From contig NZ_JALBVB010000059.1 in NCBI RefSeq assembly GCF_022669155.1, forward strand, positions 14,449 to 56,483: a stretch of DNA of 42,035 nucleotides, in the 5' to 3' direction. The notes under the pieces are model-generated. The model was not told the DNA's origin and searched no databases. It was given only the letters and a program-made list of their open reading frames with translations. Made by a program: the position numbers and the translations under genes. Shown piece after piece: positions 18,093 to 27,392 of the stretch (position 1 is its first letter; the number at the start of each line of letters is the position of its first letter). Source of the DNA: Kineococcus sp. TRM81007 (GTDB lineage Bacteria; Actinomycetota; Actinomycetes; Actinomycetales; Kineococcaceae).

Positions 18093-20813
18093 GTGAGCGA
18101 GAGCACCATCGAGCCGCCCACCGGCGACCGCGTGGAGCAGGTGGACCTGCAGCTGGAGATGCAGCGGTCCTACCTGGACTACGCGATGAGCGTCATCGTC
18201 TCGCGCGCCCTGCCGGACGTGCGCGACGGCCTGAAGCCGGTGCACCGGCGCGTGCTGTACGCGATGTTCGACGGCGGGTACCGCCCGGACCGCGGCTACT
18301 CCAAGTGCGCCCGCGTCGTCGGGGACGTCATGGGCCACTACCACCCGCACGGCGACGTCTCCATCTACGACGCCCTCGTGCGCCTGGCGCAGGACTGGTC
18401 GCTGCGCTACCCGCTGGTGGACGGGCAGGGCAACTTCGGCTCGCCCGGCAACGACCCGGCCGCCGCGCCCCGCTACACCGAGTGCCGCATGGCGCCGCTG
18501 GCCATGGAGATGGTCCGCGACATCGACGAGGAGACCGTCGACTTCTCGCCGAACTACGACGGGCACACCGACGAGCCGGACGTCCTGCCCAGCCGGTTCC
18601 CGAACCTGCTGGTCAACGGCTCCGCCGGCATCGCGGTCGGCATGGCGACGAACATCCCCCCGCACAACCTGCGCGAGGTCGCCGACGGCGTCTCCTGGCT
18701 GCTGGAGCACCCGGAAGCCTCCGACGAGGAGCAGCTCGCCGCGGTGCTGCAGCGGGTCAAGGGCCCCGACTTCCCCACCGGCGCGCAGATCCTCGGCCAC
18801 CGCGGCATCGGCGACGCCTACCGCACCGGCCGCGGCTCGATCACGATGCGCGCCGTCGTGGAGGTCGAGGAGATCCAGGGCCGCACCTGCCTGGTGATCA
18901 CCGAGCTGCCCTACCAGGTCAACCCGGACAACCTGGCCGAGAACATCGCCAACCTCGTGCGCGACGGCCGGCTGACCGGCATCGCGGACGTGCGCGACGA
19001 GACGTCCGGCAAGACGGGCCAGCGCCTCGTGGTCGTGCTGCGCCGCGACGCCGTGGCGAAGGTGGTGCTGAACAACCTCTACAAGCACACCCAGCTGCAG
19101 CAGAACTTCGGCGCGAACATGCTCGCGCTGGTGGACGGGGTGCCGCGCACCCTGCCGATCCACGCGTTCCTCAAGCACTGGATCACCCACCAGCTCGACG
19201 TCATCGTCCGCCGCACCCGCTTCCGGCTGCGCAAGGCGGAGGAGCGCGCGCACATCCTGCGGGCGCTGCTGAAGGCGCTCGACGCCCTCGACGAGGTCAT
19301 CGCCCTGATCCGCGCCTCCGCCACGGTGGAGGCCGCGCGCGACGGGCTGATGCAGCTGCTCGACATCGACGAGGTGCAGGCGCGCGCCATCCTGGAGATG
19401 CAGCTGCGCCGGCTCGCCGCGCTGGAGCGCCAGCGCATCACCGACGAGCACGACGAGCTCATGCGCCAGATCGAGGACTACAACGACATCCTCGCCCGCC
19501 CCGAGCGGCAGCGGCGCATCGTCGGCGACGAGCTCGGCGAGCTGGTCGAGAAGTACGGCGACGAGCGCAAGACGCAGGTGCTGCCCTTCGAGGGCGACAT
19601 GAGCGTCGAGGACCTCATCCCCGTCGAGGACGTCGTGGTCACCGTCACCCGCGGCGGCTACGCCAAGCGCACCCGCACGGACCTCTACCGCGCGCAGCGC
19701 CGCGGCGGTCGCGGCGTGCGCGGGGCGTCCCTGCGCGAGGACGACGTGGTGGAGCACTTCTTCACCACCACGACCCACCACTGGCTGCTGTTCTTCACGA
19801 ACCTGGGGCGGGTGTACCGCGCCAAGGGCTACGAGCTGCCCGAGGGCGGCCGCGACGGGCGCGGTCAGCACGTGGCGAACCTGCTGGCCTTCCAGCCGGG
19901 TGAGCGCATCGTCGCGGTCCTGGACGTCGAGGACTACGAGCAGGCGCCGTACCTGGTGCTCGCCACCCGCGGCGGCATCGTCAAGAAGACGCGGCTGAGC
20001 GAGTACGACTCCAACCGCTCCGGCGGCCTCATCGCCATCAACCTGCGCCAGCGGCCCGGTGCCGAGGGCGAGGAGGTCGACGACGAGCTGTTCGGCGCCG
20101 CCCTGGTGGGGGAGGGGGAGGACCTCTTCCTCGTCTCCCGCAAGGGGATGAGCGTGCGCTTCGGCGCCGACGACGACACGCTGCGGCCGATGGGCCGGGC
20201 CACCTCGGGCGTGACCGGCATGAAGTTCCGCGGCGACGACGAGCTGCTGGCGATGGCGGTCGCGCGCGACGACCTCGACGTGTTCGTGGTCACGGAGCTC
20301 GGCTACGCCAAGCGCACGGCGATCGCCGAGTACCGCCGGCAGGGTCGCGGCGGGCTGGGCATCAAGGTCGCCAAGCTCGCCGAGGCGCGCGGTGACCTCG
20401 TGGGGGCGCTGACCGTCTCCGAGGACGACGAGGTGCTCGTCGTCATGGCCGGCGGGCGCGTGGTGCGCTCGCGGGTGGACGAGGTGCCCGCGAAGGGCCG
20501 CGACACCATGGGCGTGACGTTCGCGCGGCCGGAGACGGGGGACCGGATCATCGCGGTGGCCCGCAACGCCGAGCGCGTCCTCGACGAGGAGGTCGCCGAC
20601 GAGGAGGCCGCGGACGCGACCGTCGAGGGCCTGGACGACCCGCTGCAGGACGCCGCGGGAGCCGGGGACGACCAGTCCGCGGCGCTCGGTGCGGACGAGG
20701 CTCCGTCGCCCGCAGACACTGCGGTGCACCCGGGTCATGACGTACGGTCTGACGGATCGGCCGACGGGGGCACCGCGGTCGACACCGACACCGATCCCGG
20801 AGGTGCTTCGTGA
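18093..20813 (+). CDS. gyrA: DNA gyrase subunit A
   Basis: The DNA-cutting and rejoining subunit. The active-site tyrosine is Y128 in AAPRYTE, the helix-turn-helix region is [14 protein letters not shown], and the beta-pinwheel carries the GyrA box QRRGGRG at 535-541, which confirms gyrase rather than topoisomerase IV. The quinolone-binding position (Ser83 in E. coli, Ala90 in M. tuberculosis) is Val89 here (codon GTC at 18357-18359), while Ser90 and Asp93 are kept. At 906 aa it has an acidic, low-complexity C-terminal tail of about 70 residues. The GTG start has GAGAGGAAG upstream; the stop overlaps the next gene as GTGA. Confidence 0.97.
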   Translation: MSESTIEPPTGDRVEQVDLQLEMQRSYLDYAMSVIVSRALPDVRDGLKPVHRRVLYAMFDGGYRPDRGYSKCARVVGDVMGHYHPHGDVSIYDALVRLAQDWSLRYPLVDGQGNFGSPGNDPAAAPRYTECRMAPLAMEMVRDIDEETVDFSPNYDGHTDEPDVLPSRFPNLLVNGSAGIAVGMATNIPPHNLREVADGVSWLLEHPEASDEEQLAAVLQRVKGPDFPTGAQILGHRGIGDAYRTGRGSITMRAVVEVEEIQGRTCLVITELPYQVNPDNLAENIANLVRDGRLTGIADVRDETSGKTGQRLVVVLRRDAVAKVVLNNLYKHTQLQQNFGANMLALVDGVPRTLPIHAFLKHWITHQLDVIVRRTRFRLRKAEERAHILRALLKALDALDEVIALIRASATVEAARDGLMQLLDIDEVQARAILEMQLRRLAALERQRITDEHDELMRQIEDYNDILARPERQRRIVGDELGELVEKYGDERKTQVLPFEGDMSVEDLIPVEDVVVTVTRGGYAKRTRTDLYRAQRRGGRGVRGASLREDDVVEHFFTTTTHHWLLFFTNLGRVYRAKGYELPEGGRDGRGQHVANLLAFQPGERIVAVLDVEDYEQAPYLVLATRGGIVKKTRLSEYDSNRSGGLIAINLRQRPGAEGEEVDDELFGAALVGEGEDLFLVSRKGMSVRFGADDDTLRPMGRATSGVTGMKFRGDDELLAMAVARDDLDVFVVTELGYAKRTAIAEYRRQGRGGLGIKVAKLAEARGDLVGALTVSEDDEVLVVMAGGRVVRSRVDEVPAKGRDTMGVTFARPETGDRIIAVARNAERVLDEEVADEEAADATVEGLDDPLQDAAGAGDDQSAALGADEAPSPADTAVHPGHDVRSDGSADGGTAVDTDTDPGGAS

Positions 20814-21310
20814 GTCCCGCCGAACGCACGGCCTCCTCGCCCGGCACCACGGGGGCGGGGACGCCGAAGGCCAGCCCAGCGGCGAAGGCGGGTGGGGCGG
20901 CGCAGACCCGTCCGGCCGCGCGCACGGGCCCGGCCCAGGCGGTCGAGGTGCCGCGCCGGGTGCGGTTGACGCTGGCGCGGGTGGACCCGTGGTCGGTGAC
21001 GAAGCTGTCGTTCCTGCTGTCGGTGGCGGTGGGCATCGCGCTCGTGGTCGCCACGGCCGTGGTGTGGAGCGTCCTGGACGGCATGGGGGTGTTCACCGAC
21101 GTCAACGGCCTGCTGCGCGACGTCGTCGGCGGTGAGGTGGACGTGGACCTGCTGGACTACCTGGGCTTCGGCAAGGTGCTCTCGCTGGCCACGGTCATCG
21201 CGGTCGTGGACGTGGTGCTGCTGACGGCGCTGTCCACGATCGTGGCTTTCCTCTACAACGTGTCGGCCGCCCTGGTGGGCGGTCTGCACGTGACGCTGTC
21301 GGACGACTGA
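20810..21310 (+). CDS. DUF3566 membrane protein
   Basis: A 166-aa protein found after gyrA in most actinobacteria. A 45-residue Ala/Pro/Thr-rich cytoplasmic head precedes [21 protein letters not shown], the conserved DUF3566 entry. There are two membrane segments, about 70-92 and 123-150. The GTG start overlaps the gyrA stop by 4 bases, so it is translated from the gyr message. Its function is not established; position suggests an accessory role but does not prove one. Confidence 0.88.
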   Translation: MSPAERTASSPGTTGAGTPKASPAAKAGGAAQTRPAARTGPAQAVEVPRRVRLTLARVDPWSVTKLSFLLSVAVGIALVVATAVVWSVLDGMGVFTDVNGLLRDVVGGEVDVDLLDYLGFGKVLSLATVIAVVDVVLLTALSTIVAFLYNVSAALVGGLHVTLSDD

Positions 21311-21396
21311 CCGGCCGGCTGCCGGCGCGGCGGCCGTGGTCGGTGGCACTCCCGGCGATCCGGTAGAGTGGGGTCCGCCGCGTCCGCTGCGGCTCC

Positions 21397-21470
21397 GGGC
21401 CTATAGCTCAGTCGGTTAGAGCGCTTCCCTGATAAGGAAGAGGTCGGAGGTTCAAGTCCTCCTAGGCCCA
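21397..21470 (+). tRNA. tRNA-Ile (GAT)
   Basis: A 74-base cloverleaf: acceptor GGGCCTA pairs with TAGGCCC, the anticodon arm is CTTCC-CTGATAA-GGAAG with GAT at 21431-21433, and the T loop is TTCAAGT. CCA is not encoded after the discriminator A. TAGAGT at 21364-21369 is a possible -10. tRNA-Ile after gyrA-DUF3566 is standard in actinobacteria. Confidence 0.97.
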
Positions 21471-21474
21471 CCTC

Positions 21475-21511
21475 CGGAGAACCCCGCACCGATCTGGTGC
21501 GGGGTTCTCCG
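21475..21511 (+). terminator. tRNA-Ile terminator
   Basis: A 16-bp perfect stem (21475-21490 with 21496-21511) around a GATCT loop starts 4 bases after the tRNA. This is the strongest hairpin of the right arm and separates the core block from the accessory block. Confidence 0.85.
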
Positions 21512-21586
21512 CGTCCCGGGGCGGCCCATCGACACGCTGGGCTTCACATCACTCGCTGTAGGCTCCTGGTGACTTCAGGGAGGGTC

Positions 21587-22588
21587 ATGGCGACGGCGGC
21601 ACAGGTCAAGGCGCTGGTGGAGAGCCACAGCCTGGGCGACGACGCCCGGTTCCGCTCCGTGGTGCTGCAGATCGCCGAGGCCGCCACCCGCACCGGGCGC
21701 ACCCGCCACGCCGAGGAGGTGCGCGCCCTCCTGGACGCCGGCCGCACCGGTGCGCACCGGTCTGCCGGCGCACCGGGCGCCGTCGCAGCCCGCCCCGTCC
21801 CCGTCGCCCAGCCCCGCGGGGAGCTCGCCCAGGTCCTGACCGTCCAGCAGCCCCCCACCCGGCTGGCCGACGTGGCGCTGGGCGGGGAGGTCATGGGCCG
21901 CCTGCACCGCGTCCTGGCCGAGCAGCGCCGCGCCGAGGCGCTGCTCGCTCGCGGCTTCGACCCCGTGCGCAGGCTCCTGCTCACCGGCCCGCCCGGCACC
22001 GGCAAGTCCCTCACCGCCGAGGCGCTCGCCGGGGAGCTGCTGCTGCCCCTGTTCTCCGTCCGCCTCGACGCCCTCGCCGATGCGCCCGCCGACGACTCGG
22101 CCGCCCGGCTGCGCCTGGTCTTCGACCTGGTCGCCCAGACCCGCGGCGTGTACCTCTTCGACGACCTCGACGCCCTGGCCGAGCCGACCGCTCCGGAGCG
22201 CGGCGCCGGGCTGCGCGACGTGCTGCGGGCCTTCACCGCCCTGCTCGAGCAGGACACCTCCACGAGCGTGCTCGTCGCCACGACCTGCCGCCCGCAGCTC
22301 CTGGAGCGCTGGGTGCTGCGCCGCTTCGACGCCCTGCTGGACTACCCGCTGCCCACCACCGGGGTCGTGCACGAGGTGGTGCTGCGGCGCCTGCGCGGTT
22401 TCGACCTGAGCGCCGTGGAGTGGCCCCGGGTGGCGTCCACGGCCAGCGGGATGAGCCACGAGGAGGTCTCCGCCGCCGCTGAGTCCGCCGCCAAGCAGTC
22501 GATCCTGCAGGGCGACCGGCACGTCGAGACGACCGCCCTGCTGGCCGCCCTGCGCGAGCGCAGGCAGATGCTGAAGATGGCCCCGTGA
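21587..22588 (+). CDS. AAA-family ATPase, divergent IetA-like type
   Basis: A 333-aa ATPase. The N-terminal motif AAQVKALVESHSLGDDARF and the layout resemble, from memory, the AAA ATPases paired with subtilisin-like proteases (IetA of the IetAS phage-defence pair); no subtilase is adjacent here. Walker A GPPGTGKS is intact (134-141) and Arg fingers may be R245/R246. Three key spots differ from the usual form: Walker B ends LFDD (D193 for Glu), the pore-loop aromatic stretch is replaced by ADAPADD (164-170), and sensor 1 is ATTCRP (T233 for Asn). The ATG at 21587 has GGGAGGG upstream. The stop overlaps the phosphatase start (GTGA), so the two are probably made together. Its role is unknown; the family match is an inference. 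Confidence 0.75.
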   Translation: MATAAQVKALVESHSLGDDARFRSVVLQIAEAATRTGRTRHAEEVRALLDAGRTGAHRSAGAPGAVAARPVPVAQPRGELAQVLTVQQPPTRLADVALGGEVMGRLHRVLAEQRRAEALLARGFDPVRRLLLTGPPGTGKSLTAEALAGELLLPLFSVRLDALADAPADDSAARLRLVFDLVAQTRGVYLFDDLDALAEPTAPERGAGLRDVLRAFTALLEQDTSTSVLVATTCRPQLLERWVLRRFDALLDYPLPTTGVVHEVVLRRLRGFDLSAVEWPRVASTASGMSHEEVSAAAESAAKQSILQGDRHVETTALLAALRERRQMLKMAP

Positions 22589-23244
22589 GCGCTGCGGCGT
22601 TCACCGTCCTGGTCGTGTGCACCGCCAACGTCCACCGCTCCCCGATGGCCGCCGCGCTGCTGCGCCACCGCCTCGACGAGCGCTTCGGCGCGCGCGCGGC
22701 GCGCGTGCGGGTGGTCAGCGCCGGCACGCGCGCCCTGACCGGGCACGGCGTGGACCCCACCACCGCGCGGGTCCTGGCGGAGGTCACCGGCACCGCGCCG
22801 GCCGGGACCACCGCCCGTCAGCTCGACGAGCACCTGGTGCACGAGGCCGACGCGGTGCTGGTGATGACCCGTGAGCACCGCGCCGCCGTGGTGGACCTGC
22901 TGCCGGCGGCCCAGCGCCGCACGTTCACCCTGCCCGAGCTCGCCCGCATCGCCGCCGCCCTGCCGCGCTGCGGGCCCGGCCGCGCCGATGCCGACCCCGC
23001 CGCCGGCTGGCGCGCCCTGCTGGCCGCGGCCCCCGCGCTGCGCGGGCCCACCGCTCCCGCCGACCCCGGCGCCGACGACGTCGCCGACGTGCACCTGCGC
23101 CCCGAGGCCGAGCACCGCAGCACCGCTCAGCGCCTGGCCGCGGCCGTCGAGGACGTGCTCGACGCCGTCGCCGCCCCGCCGCGCGCGGCGGCTCAGCGCT
23201 CCGTGAGCAGCGGCTCCGCGTCGGTCGCGGTCTCCGGCTGGTAG
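22585..23244 (+). CDS. Low-molecular-weight protein-tyrosine phosphatase
   Basis: The catalytic P-loop VCTANVHRSP has the C-X5-R-S signature (C12, R18, S19) near the N-terminus, as the family requires. The acid-loop region is probably DDVADVHLRP, replacing the usual DP motif. At 219 aa it is longer than the 150-aa family norm because of Ala-rich inserts around 120-170 and a tail. In exopolysaccharide loci such enzymes (Wzb type) dephosphorylate the BY-kinase, and one is encoded next door, convergently. The last 52 bases overlap the 3' end of that kinase gene on the opposite strand. The GTG start overlaps the AAA ATPase stop. Confidence 0.85.
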   Translation: MSAAAFTVLVVCTANVHRSPMAAALLRHRLDERFGARAARVRVVSAGTRALTGHGVDPTTARVLAEVTGTAPAGTTARQLDEHLVHEADAVLVMTREHRAAVVDLLPAAQRRTFTLPELARIAAALPRCGPGRADADPAAGWRALLAAAPALRGPTAPADPGADDVADVHLRPEAEHRSTAQRLAAAVEDVLDAVAAPPRAAAQRSVSSGSASVAVSGW

Positions 23245-24584
23245 CCGTACCCGTAGTCGTACGGGTAGGCGTACTCCGAGCGCCGCGCCGGCACCATCGA
23301 CAGGACGGCCCCGAGCACCCGCGCGTCGACCGCCCGCAGCCGCTCCAGGGCCCGGGTCATGTGGTCGCGCGTCGTGCGACCGTGCCGGACGACGACGATC
23401 GCCCCGTCCGACTGCCGGGCCAGCACCGCCGCGTCGGCCACCGGCAGCAGCGGCGGGCTGTCCACGATCACCAGGTCCGCGCGCTCGCGCAGCCGCTCCA
23501 GCAGGTCGGCCATGTGCCGCGAGCCCAGGAGCGCGGAGGGGTTCATCGGGATCGGCCCGCTGGCCAGCACCGACAGGCCCGAGTCGCCGTAGGGCTGCAG
23601 CACGTCGTCCACGTCGGCGCGGCCGGCGAGCACGGTCGTCAGGCCCGCGCTGCGGTCCACGCCCAGGTACTCCGCCACCTTCGGCAGCCGCAGGTCGGCC
23701 TCGACGAGGATCGTGCGCACCCCCGCCAGCGCCGTCGTCAGCGCCAGGTTCACCGCCAGGGTGCTCTTGCCCTCCCCGGGCAGCGCTGAGGTGACCACCA
23801 CGACCCGCGGGGGGTGGTCCACGTCGGCGAACTGCAGGTTCGTGCGGATCTGCCGCAGCGCCTCCGACTGGGGCGTGCGCGCGTGCTCCACGACCAGCTC
23901 CGGCTTCTCGCCGGACTCCCCGAGCAGGGTGGTGCCCAGCACCGGGGTGCCCATGCCGGTGATGACGGCCGTCGTCTTCACGGTGGTGTCCAGCACCTCC
24001 CGCAGCACCGCCAGGCCCGTCCCCGCGCTCACCCCGAACAGCAGGCCCAGCGCGAGGTTGCGCGACAAGCTGGGGGCGATCGGCTCCTCGCGGACCTCCG
24101 CGGGACGCAGCACGCTGACGCGCACGGGGCTGACCACGTCCGGGGAGGGCCGCTCCAGCTCCGCGACGGCCGTGCCGAAGTGCTTCGCGACCGAATCGGC
24201 GATCCGCGCGGCACGTTCCGCGGAGGGGTCCTCCACGGTGACCTCGATGAGGACGGTGCCCAGCGGGGCGTCGGAGCCGATGCGCGTGGCGAGGGCGCGG
24301 GCCGTGGTGTCCAGGTCCAGCTCAGCGATCACGGGCTGCAGCACCTTCGGGCTGGTGAGCACGCCCGTGTAGGACTGCACCCGCTGCTGGGTGAACATGC
24401 CGCCCTGCATGAGGGCCACGGCGCCGCCGCCGTCGTGCATGGAGACGAACAGCAGGGAGTCCGCCCGGTACAGCGGGGTGCTCAGCGCCGTCGACCCGCC
24501 TCCCGCCCCCAGTCCGACCAGCACCGCGAGCGCCAGCAGCACCCAGTGCTTGCGCAGCGCGCGCAGGTAGTCGACCAGCTCCAT
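23193..24584 (-). CDS. Wzz-type polysaccharide co-polymerase fused to BY-kinase
   Basis: A 463-aa fusion. Residues 1-200 are a Wzz chain-length regulator with membrane segments near 14-35 and 176-196 flanking an extracytoplasmic loop. Residues 230-430 are a bacterial tyrosine kinase: Walker A ALPGEGKST (268-275 region), Walker A' ILVEADLRLP with Glu in place of the first Asp, and Walker B LVIVDSPP. The C-terminus has six tyrosines in alternation (438-448), the usual autophosphorylation cluster. It would control chain length and export of the polysaccharide made by neighbouring genes. The ATG at 24584 has GAGGAG upstream. The gene faces replication and overlaps the phosphatase tail to tail. 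Confidence 0.92.
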   Translation of the reverse strand: MELVDYLRALRKHWVLLALAVLVGLGAGGGSTALSTPLYRADSLLFVSMHDGGGAVALMQGGMFTQQRVQSYTGVLTSPKVLQPVIAELDLDTTARALATRIGSDAPLGTVLIEVTVEDPSAERAARIADSVAKHFGTAVAELERPSPDVVSPVRVSVLRPAEVREEPIAPSLSRNLALGLLFGVSAGTGLAVLREVLDTTVKTTAVITGMGTPVLGTTLLGESGEKPELVVEHARTPQSEALRQIRTNLQFADVDHPPRVVVVTSALPGEGKSTLAVNLALTTALAGVRTILVEADLRLPKVAEYLGVDRSAGLTTVLAGRADVDDVLQPYGDSGLSVLASGPIPMNPSALLGSRHMADLLERLRERADLVIVDSPPLLPVADAAVLARQSDGAIVVVRHGRTTRDHMTRALERLRAVDARVLGAVLSMVPARRSEYAYPYDYGYGYQPETATDAEPLLTER

Positions 24585-24700
24585 CGGGCGGTGCTCCTCG
24601 GTGCTCCTGGGGCTCGGGTGGTGGTTCGGGGCGCCCGCAGGGGCGGACGAGCACCCATCGGCCGCGCGGCGGGCCACCTGAACCGGGCTCCGTCCCGGGT

Positions 24701-24714
24701 TCGACTCAAGTCGA
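24701..24714. promoter_or_regulatory. Inverted repeat between divergent polysaccharide genes
   Basis: TCGACT-CA-AGTCGA lies in the 204-base gap between the kinase and the priming transferase. It is placed where an operator controlling both would sit, but no regulator is encoded nearby and I see no clear promoter pair around it. Confidence 0.3.
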
Positions 24715-24788
24715 CACGCCGTCCGGCCGACGGAAACGGAGGGAACCCCCAGCCTGTGGTAACGGCCCGATGCACCAGGAGCAACGAC

Positions 24789-26213
24789 GTGACGCTGACC
24801 GGAGAGCCGACGGCGGGAGCCCGCCCACCGGTCCCGGGACAGTCGTGCCCGGTGCCGGGCGCCGCCCGCCGCCCGCGCTCGCGGCTGACCGCGCTGCTGG
24901 TGGCCGTGGACGCCGGCTGCGTGCTGGTCGTCCTGCTCGCGGACCTGTTCCTGCCCGGCCTCGCCGACGGGCTGCGGCACCCGGGTCTGGCCGTGTTCGG
25001 CGTGTCCCTACTGGCCGTGCACGGCTTCACCGGCCTGTACCGGCCCCGGCTGGAACCCAGTGCCCTGGACGACCTGCCGCTGCTGCTGGCCGCGGCCGTC
25101 GCCGCGCTGGGGGCGACCTCCCTCGCCGACGTGGTGCTGGGGGCCGGGTCCGTGGACGAGCCGCTGCTGTGGTTCGCGGCCGCCCAGACCGCGCTCGTCG
25201 TCGCTGCCCGCGCCGGCGCGTACGTGCTCGTGCAGGCGGTGCGCCGCAGCGGACGGGTGCAGCGGCGCACCCTCGTCGTCGGCTGCGGCGGGCTGGGGGC
25301 GCAGCTGGCGGGTGTCCTGGCGCGCCGCGAGCACGGCCTGCTGCCCGTCGGCTTCGTGGACGACGAACCGCGCCTGCCCCCGTGCTCCCGGCCGCTGCCG
25401 GTGTTCGGCCGGATCGCCGACCTGCCGCGCCTGGTCCACGAGCACGAGGCCTCCGTCGTGATCATCGGGTACTCCAACGTGCCCGAGCCCGTCGTCGTCG
25501 ACGTCCTGCGCGCCTGCCACGGACTCGACGTGGAGATCTTCGCCGTGCCCCGCTTCTGGCAGGTCACCAGCACCTCCCGCACGATGCAGCTGCTGCGGGG
25601 GGTCCCGCTGGTGCGGCTGCGGCGTCCGGCGTTCCGGGCGCCGTCGTGGCGGTTCAAGCGGGTCGTGGACGTGGTGGCGTCCGCCGCGGGCCTGGTCCTG
25701 CTGAGCCCGTTGCTGGGGCTGTGCGCCCTCGCGGTGCGCCTGGACGGCGGGCCGGGCGTGCTGTTCCGCCAGGAGCGGGTGGGCCTGGCCGGGCGCCGCT
25801 TCGAGCTGCTGAAGTTCCGCAGCGTGCGCGCCACGGCGGAGGAGAGCGCCACCCGGTGGAGCGTCGCGGACGACGGCCTGCCCCCGCTGGGCCGCTGGAT
25901 GCGCCGGCTGTCCCTGGACGAGCTGCCGCAGCTGTGGAACGTGCTGCGCGGCGACATGTCCCTGGTGGGCCCGAGGCCGGAGCGGCCGTACTTCGTGGAG
26001 CGCTTCGGCGCCGAGCACGACGAGTACCTGTGGCGCCACCGGGTGCCGTGCGGCATCACCGGCTGGGCCCAGGTCAACGGCCTGCGCGGGGACACCTCCA
26101 TCGCCGACCGGGCCCGCTACGACAACCACTACGTCGAGAACTGGTCGCTGTGGCTGGACGTGAAGATCCTGCTGCGCACGGTCGTGCAGGTCGTCGCGGC
26201 CGCCGGCCGGTGA
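24789..26213 (+). CDS. Undecaprenyl-phosphate sugar phosphotransferase (priming transferase)
   Basis: Starts repeat-unit assembly by moving a sugar 1-phosphate to undecaprenyl phosphate. The WbaP/CpsE layout is visible: about four N-terminal membrane helices (about 30-150), a Rossmann-like central domain (TLVVGCGGLGAQLAGVLAR), a re-entrant helix (VVDVVASAAGLVLLSPLLGL) and the catalytic bacterial sugar transferase domain with LLKFRSVR, LSLDELPQLWNVLRGDMS, GPRPERP and GITGWAQVNGLRGDT. At 474 aa it has normal length. The GTG at 24789 has AGGAG 7 bases upstream; the frame is open further left but that part is antisense to the kinase. It overlaps the next gene by GTGA. The sugar is not known. Confidence 0.93.
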   Translation: MTLTGEPTAGARPPVPGQSCPVPGAARRPRSRLTALLVAVDAGCVLVVLLADLFLPGLADGLRHPGLAVFGVSLLAVHGFTGLYRPRLEPSALDDLPLLLAAAVAALGATSLADVVLGAGSVDEPLLWFAAAQTALVVAARAGAYVLVQAVRRSGRVQRRTLVVGCGGLGAQLAGVLARREHGLLPVGFVDDEPRLPPCSRPLPVFGRIADLPRLVHEHEASVVIIGYSNVPEPVVVDVLRACHGLDVEIFAVPRFWQVTSTSRTMQLLRGVPLVRLRRPAFRAPSWRFKRVVDVVASAAGLVLLSPLLGLCALAVRLDGGPGVLFRQERVGLAGRRFELLKFRSVRATAEESATRWSVADDGLPPLGRWMRRLSLDELPQLWNVLRGDMSLVGPRPERPYFVERFGAEHDEYLWRHRVPCGITGWAQVNGLRGDTSIADRARYDNHYVENWSLWLDVKILLRTVVQVVAAAGR

Positions 26214-27379
26214 GCGCGTCCGGCCCTCTCGTCCTGGTGCTGGGCACCGCGGACTGGGACGCGGCCGTCGCCACCAACCAGCACCGGGCCGTGGCGGCGC
26301 TCGCACGCCGCTGGCCGGTCGTGTTCGCCGAGGGCACCGGCACGCGCCGGCTGCGCCCCGGCGACGCCCGCCGGGTGCTGCGGCGGCTGCTGCCGGGAGC
26401 GCTGCGCCCCGCCTCGTCCCGCGCGGCCCGGCCCGTCCCGCCCGGCGCGGCGGTCGTCGCGCCGCGGCTCGTCCCGCACCACGGGCCGGCGACCCGGGCG
26501 CTGAACGCCCACCTGCTGCACCGGCAGGTGCGGCGGTGGGCCGAGCACCCCGGCCCGCGGGTGCTGTGGACGTACACCCCGTTCGCGTACGACCTGCCCG
26601 GCCTCGCCGACGCGACCGTCTACCATCTGGTGGACCTGCTGCACGAGAACCCCGGCGTGCCCCGCGCGCGCCTCCTGGCCGCCGAGCGGGAGCTGGCCGG
26701 CGCGGCCGACCTGGCGATCGCCACGAGCGGCGCCGTGCGCGAGCACCTGCACCGGCAGGGCTTCTCCCCGCTGCGGCACCTGCCCAACGTCGCCGACGTG
26801 GAGCTGTTCGCGGCCGCCGCGGCGCAGCGGCGGGCACCGCGCGAACCGGTGGCCGTGTTCGCCGGGACGCTCGCCGCGCACAAGGTGGACCTGGAGCTGC
26901 TGGCGGCGCTGGCACGACGCCTGCGGGGCACCGCTCGCGTGCGCCTGGTCGGCCCCGTGGCGCCGGGCACGACGGCGCACCCGGCGTGGCGCGCGCTGCT
27001 GGCCGAGGGCGCCGAGGTGGTGGGACCGCTCGGCCCCCGGGAACTGGCGGCGGAGCTGGCCGCGGCCGTCGTCGGCCTGGTGCCGTACCGGCTGACCCCG
27101 CTCACGGAGGGCATCAGCCCGCTGAAGACGTACGAGTACCTCGCCGCCGGCTTGCCGGTGGTGAGCACGGCGCTGCCCGCGGTGCCCGAGGTGCCCGGTG
27201 CGGTGTGGACCGAGCGGGCCGCCGAGCCGTTCACCGGCCGGGTCCTGGACCTGCTGACGGCGCCCGCGGCCGAGCGGGCCGAGCGCGTGCTGCGCTGCGG
27301 GCGGGCGGCGGCCGGGCACGACTGGGCCTCGCGCGGTGAGGAGCTGCGCGGGCTGGTGGAAGTCCTGCTCACCCGCTGA
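26210..27379 (+). CDS. Glycosyltransferase, GT-B fold (group 1-like)
   Basis: A 389-aa glycosyltransferase of the two-Rossmann GT-B type. Visible features are a donor-domain start PVAVFAGTLAAHKVDLELLAAL and the acidic/Pro-rich donor motif near GISPLKTYEYLAAGLPVVST, as in TuaH/GumK-like family 1 enzymes. LPNVADVELFA marks the linker between domains. The donor and acceptor sugars cannot be read. Its GTG start overlaps the stop of the priming transferase, so it probably adds the second sugar (inference). It ends 13 bases before the convergent flippase gene. Confidence 0.85.
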   Translation: MSASGPLVLVLGTADWDAAVATNQHRAVAALARRWPVVFAEGTGTRRLRPGDARRVLRRLLPGALRPASSRAARPVPPGAAVVAPRLVPHHGPATRALNAHLLHRQVRRWAEHPGPRVLWTYTPFAYDLPGLADATVYHLVDLLHENPGVPRARLLAAERELAGAADLAIATSGAVREHLHRQGFSPLRHLPNVADVELFAAAAAQRRAPREPVAVFAGTLAAHKVDLELLAALARRLRGTARVRLVGPVAPGTTAHPAWRALLAEGAEVVGPLGPRELAAELAAAVVGLVPYRLTPLTEGISPLKTYEYLAAGLPVVSTALPAVPEVPGAVWTERAAEPFTGRVLDLLTAPAAERAERVLRCGRAAAGHDWASRGEELRGLVEVLLTR

Positions 27380-27392
27380 CACCCCGCGGCCG

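Noticed and set aside
24701-24714. Another parS site
   Set aside because: The inverted repeat TCGACTCAAGTCGA lacks the CACGTG core, so it was kept only as a weak operator candidate.
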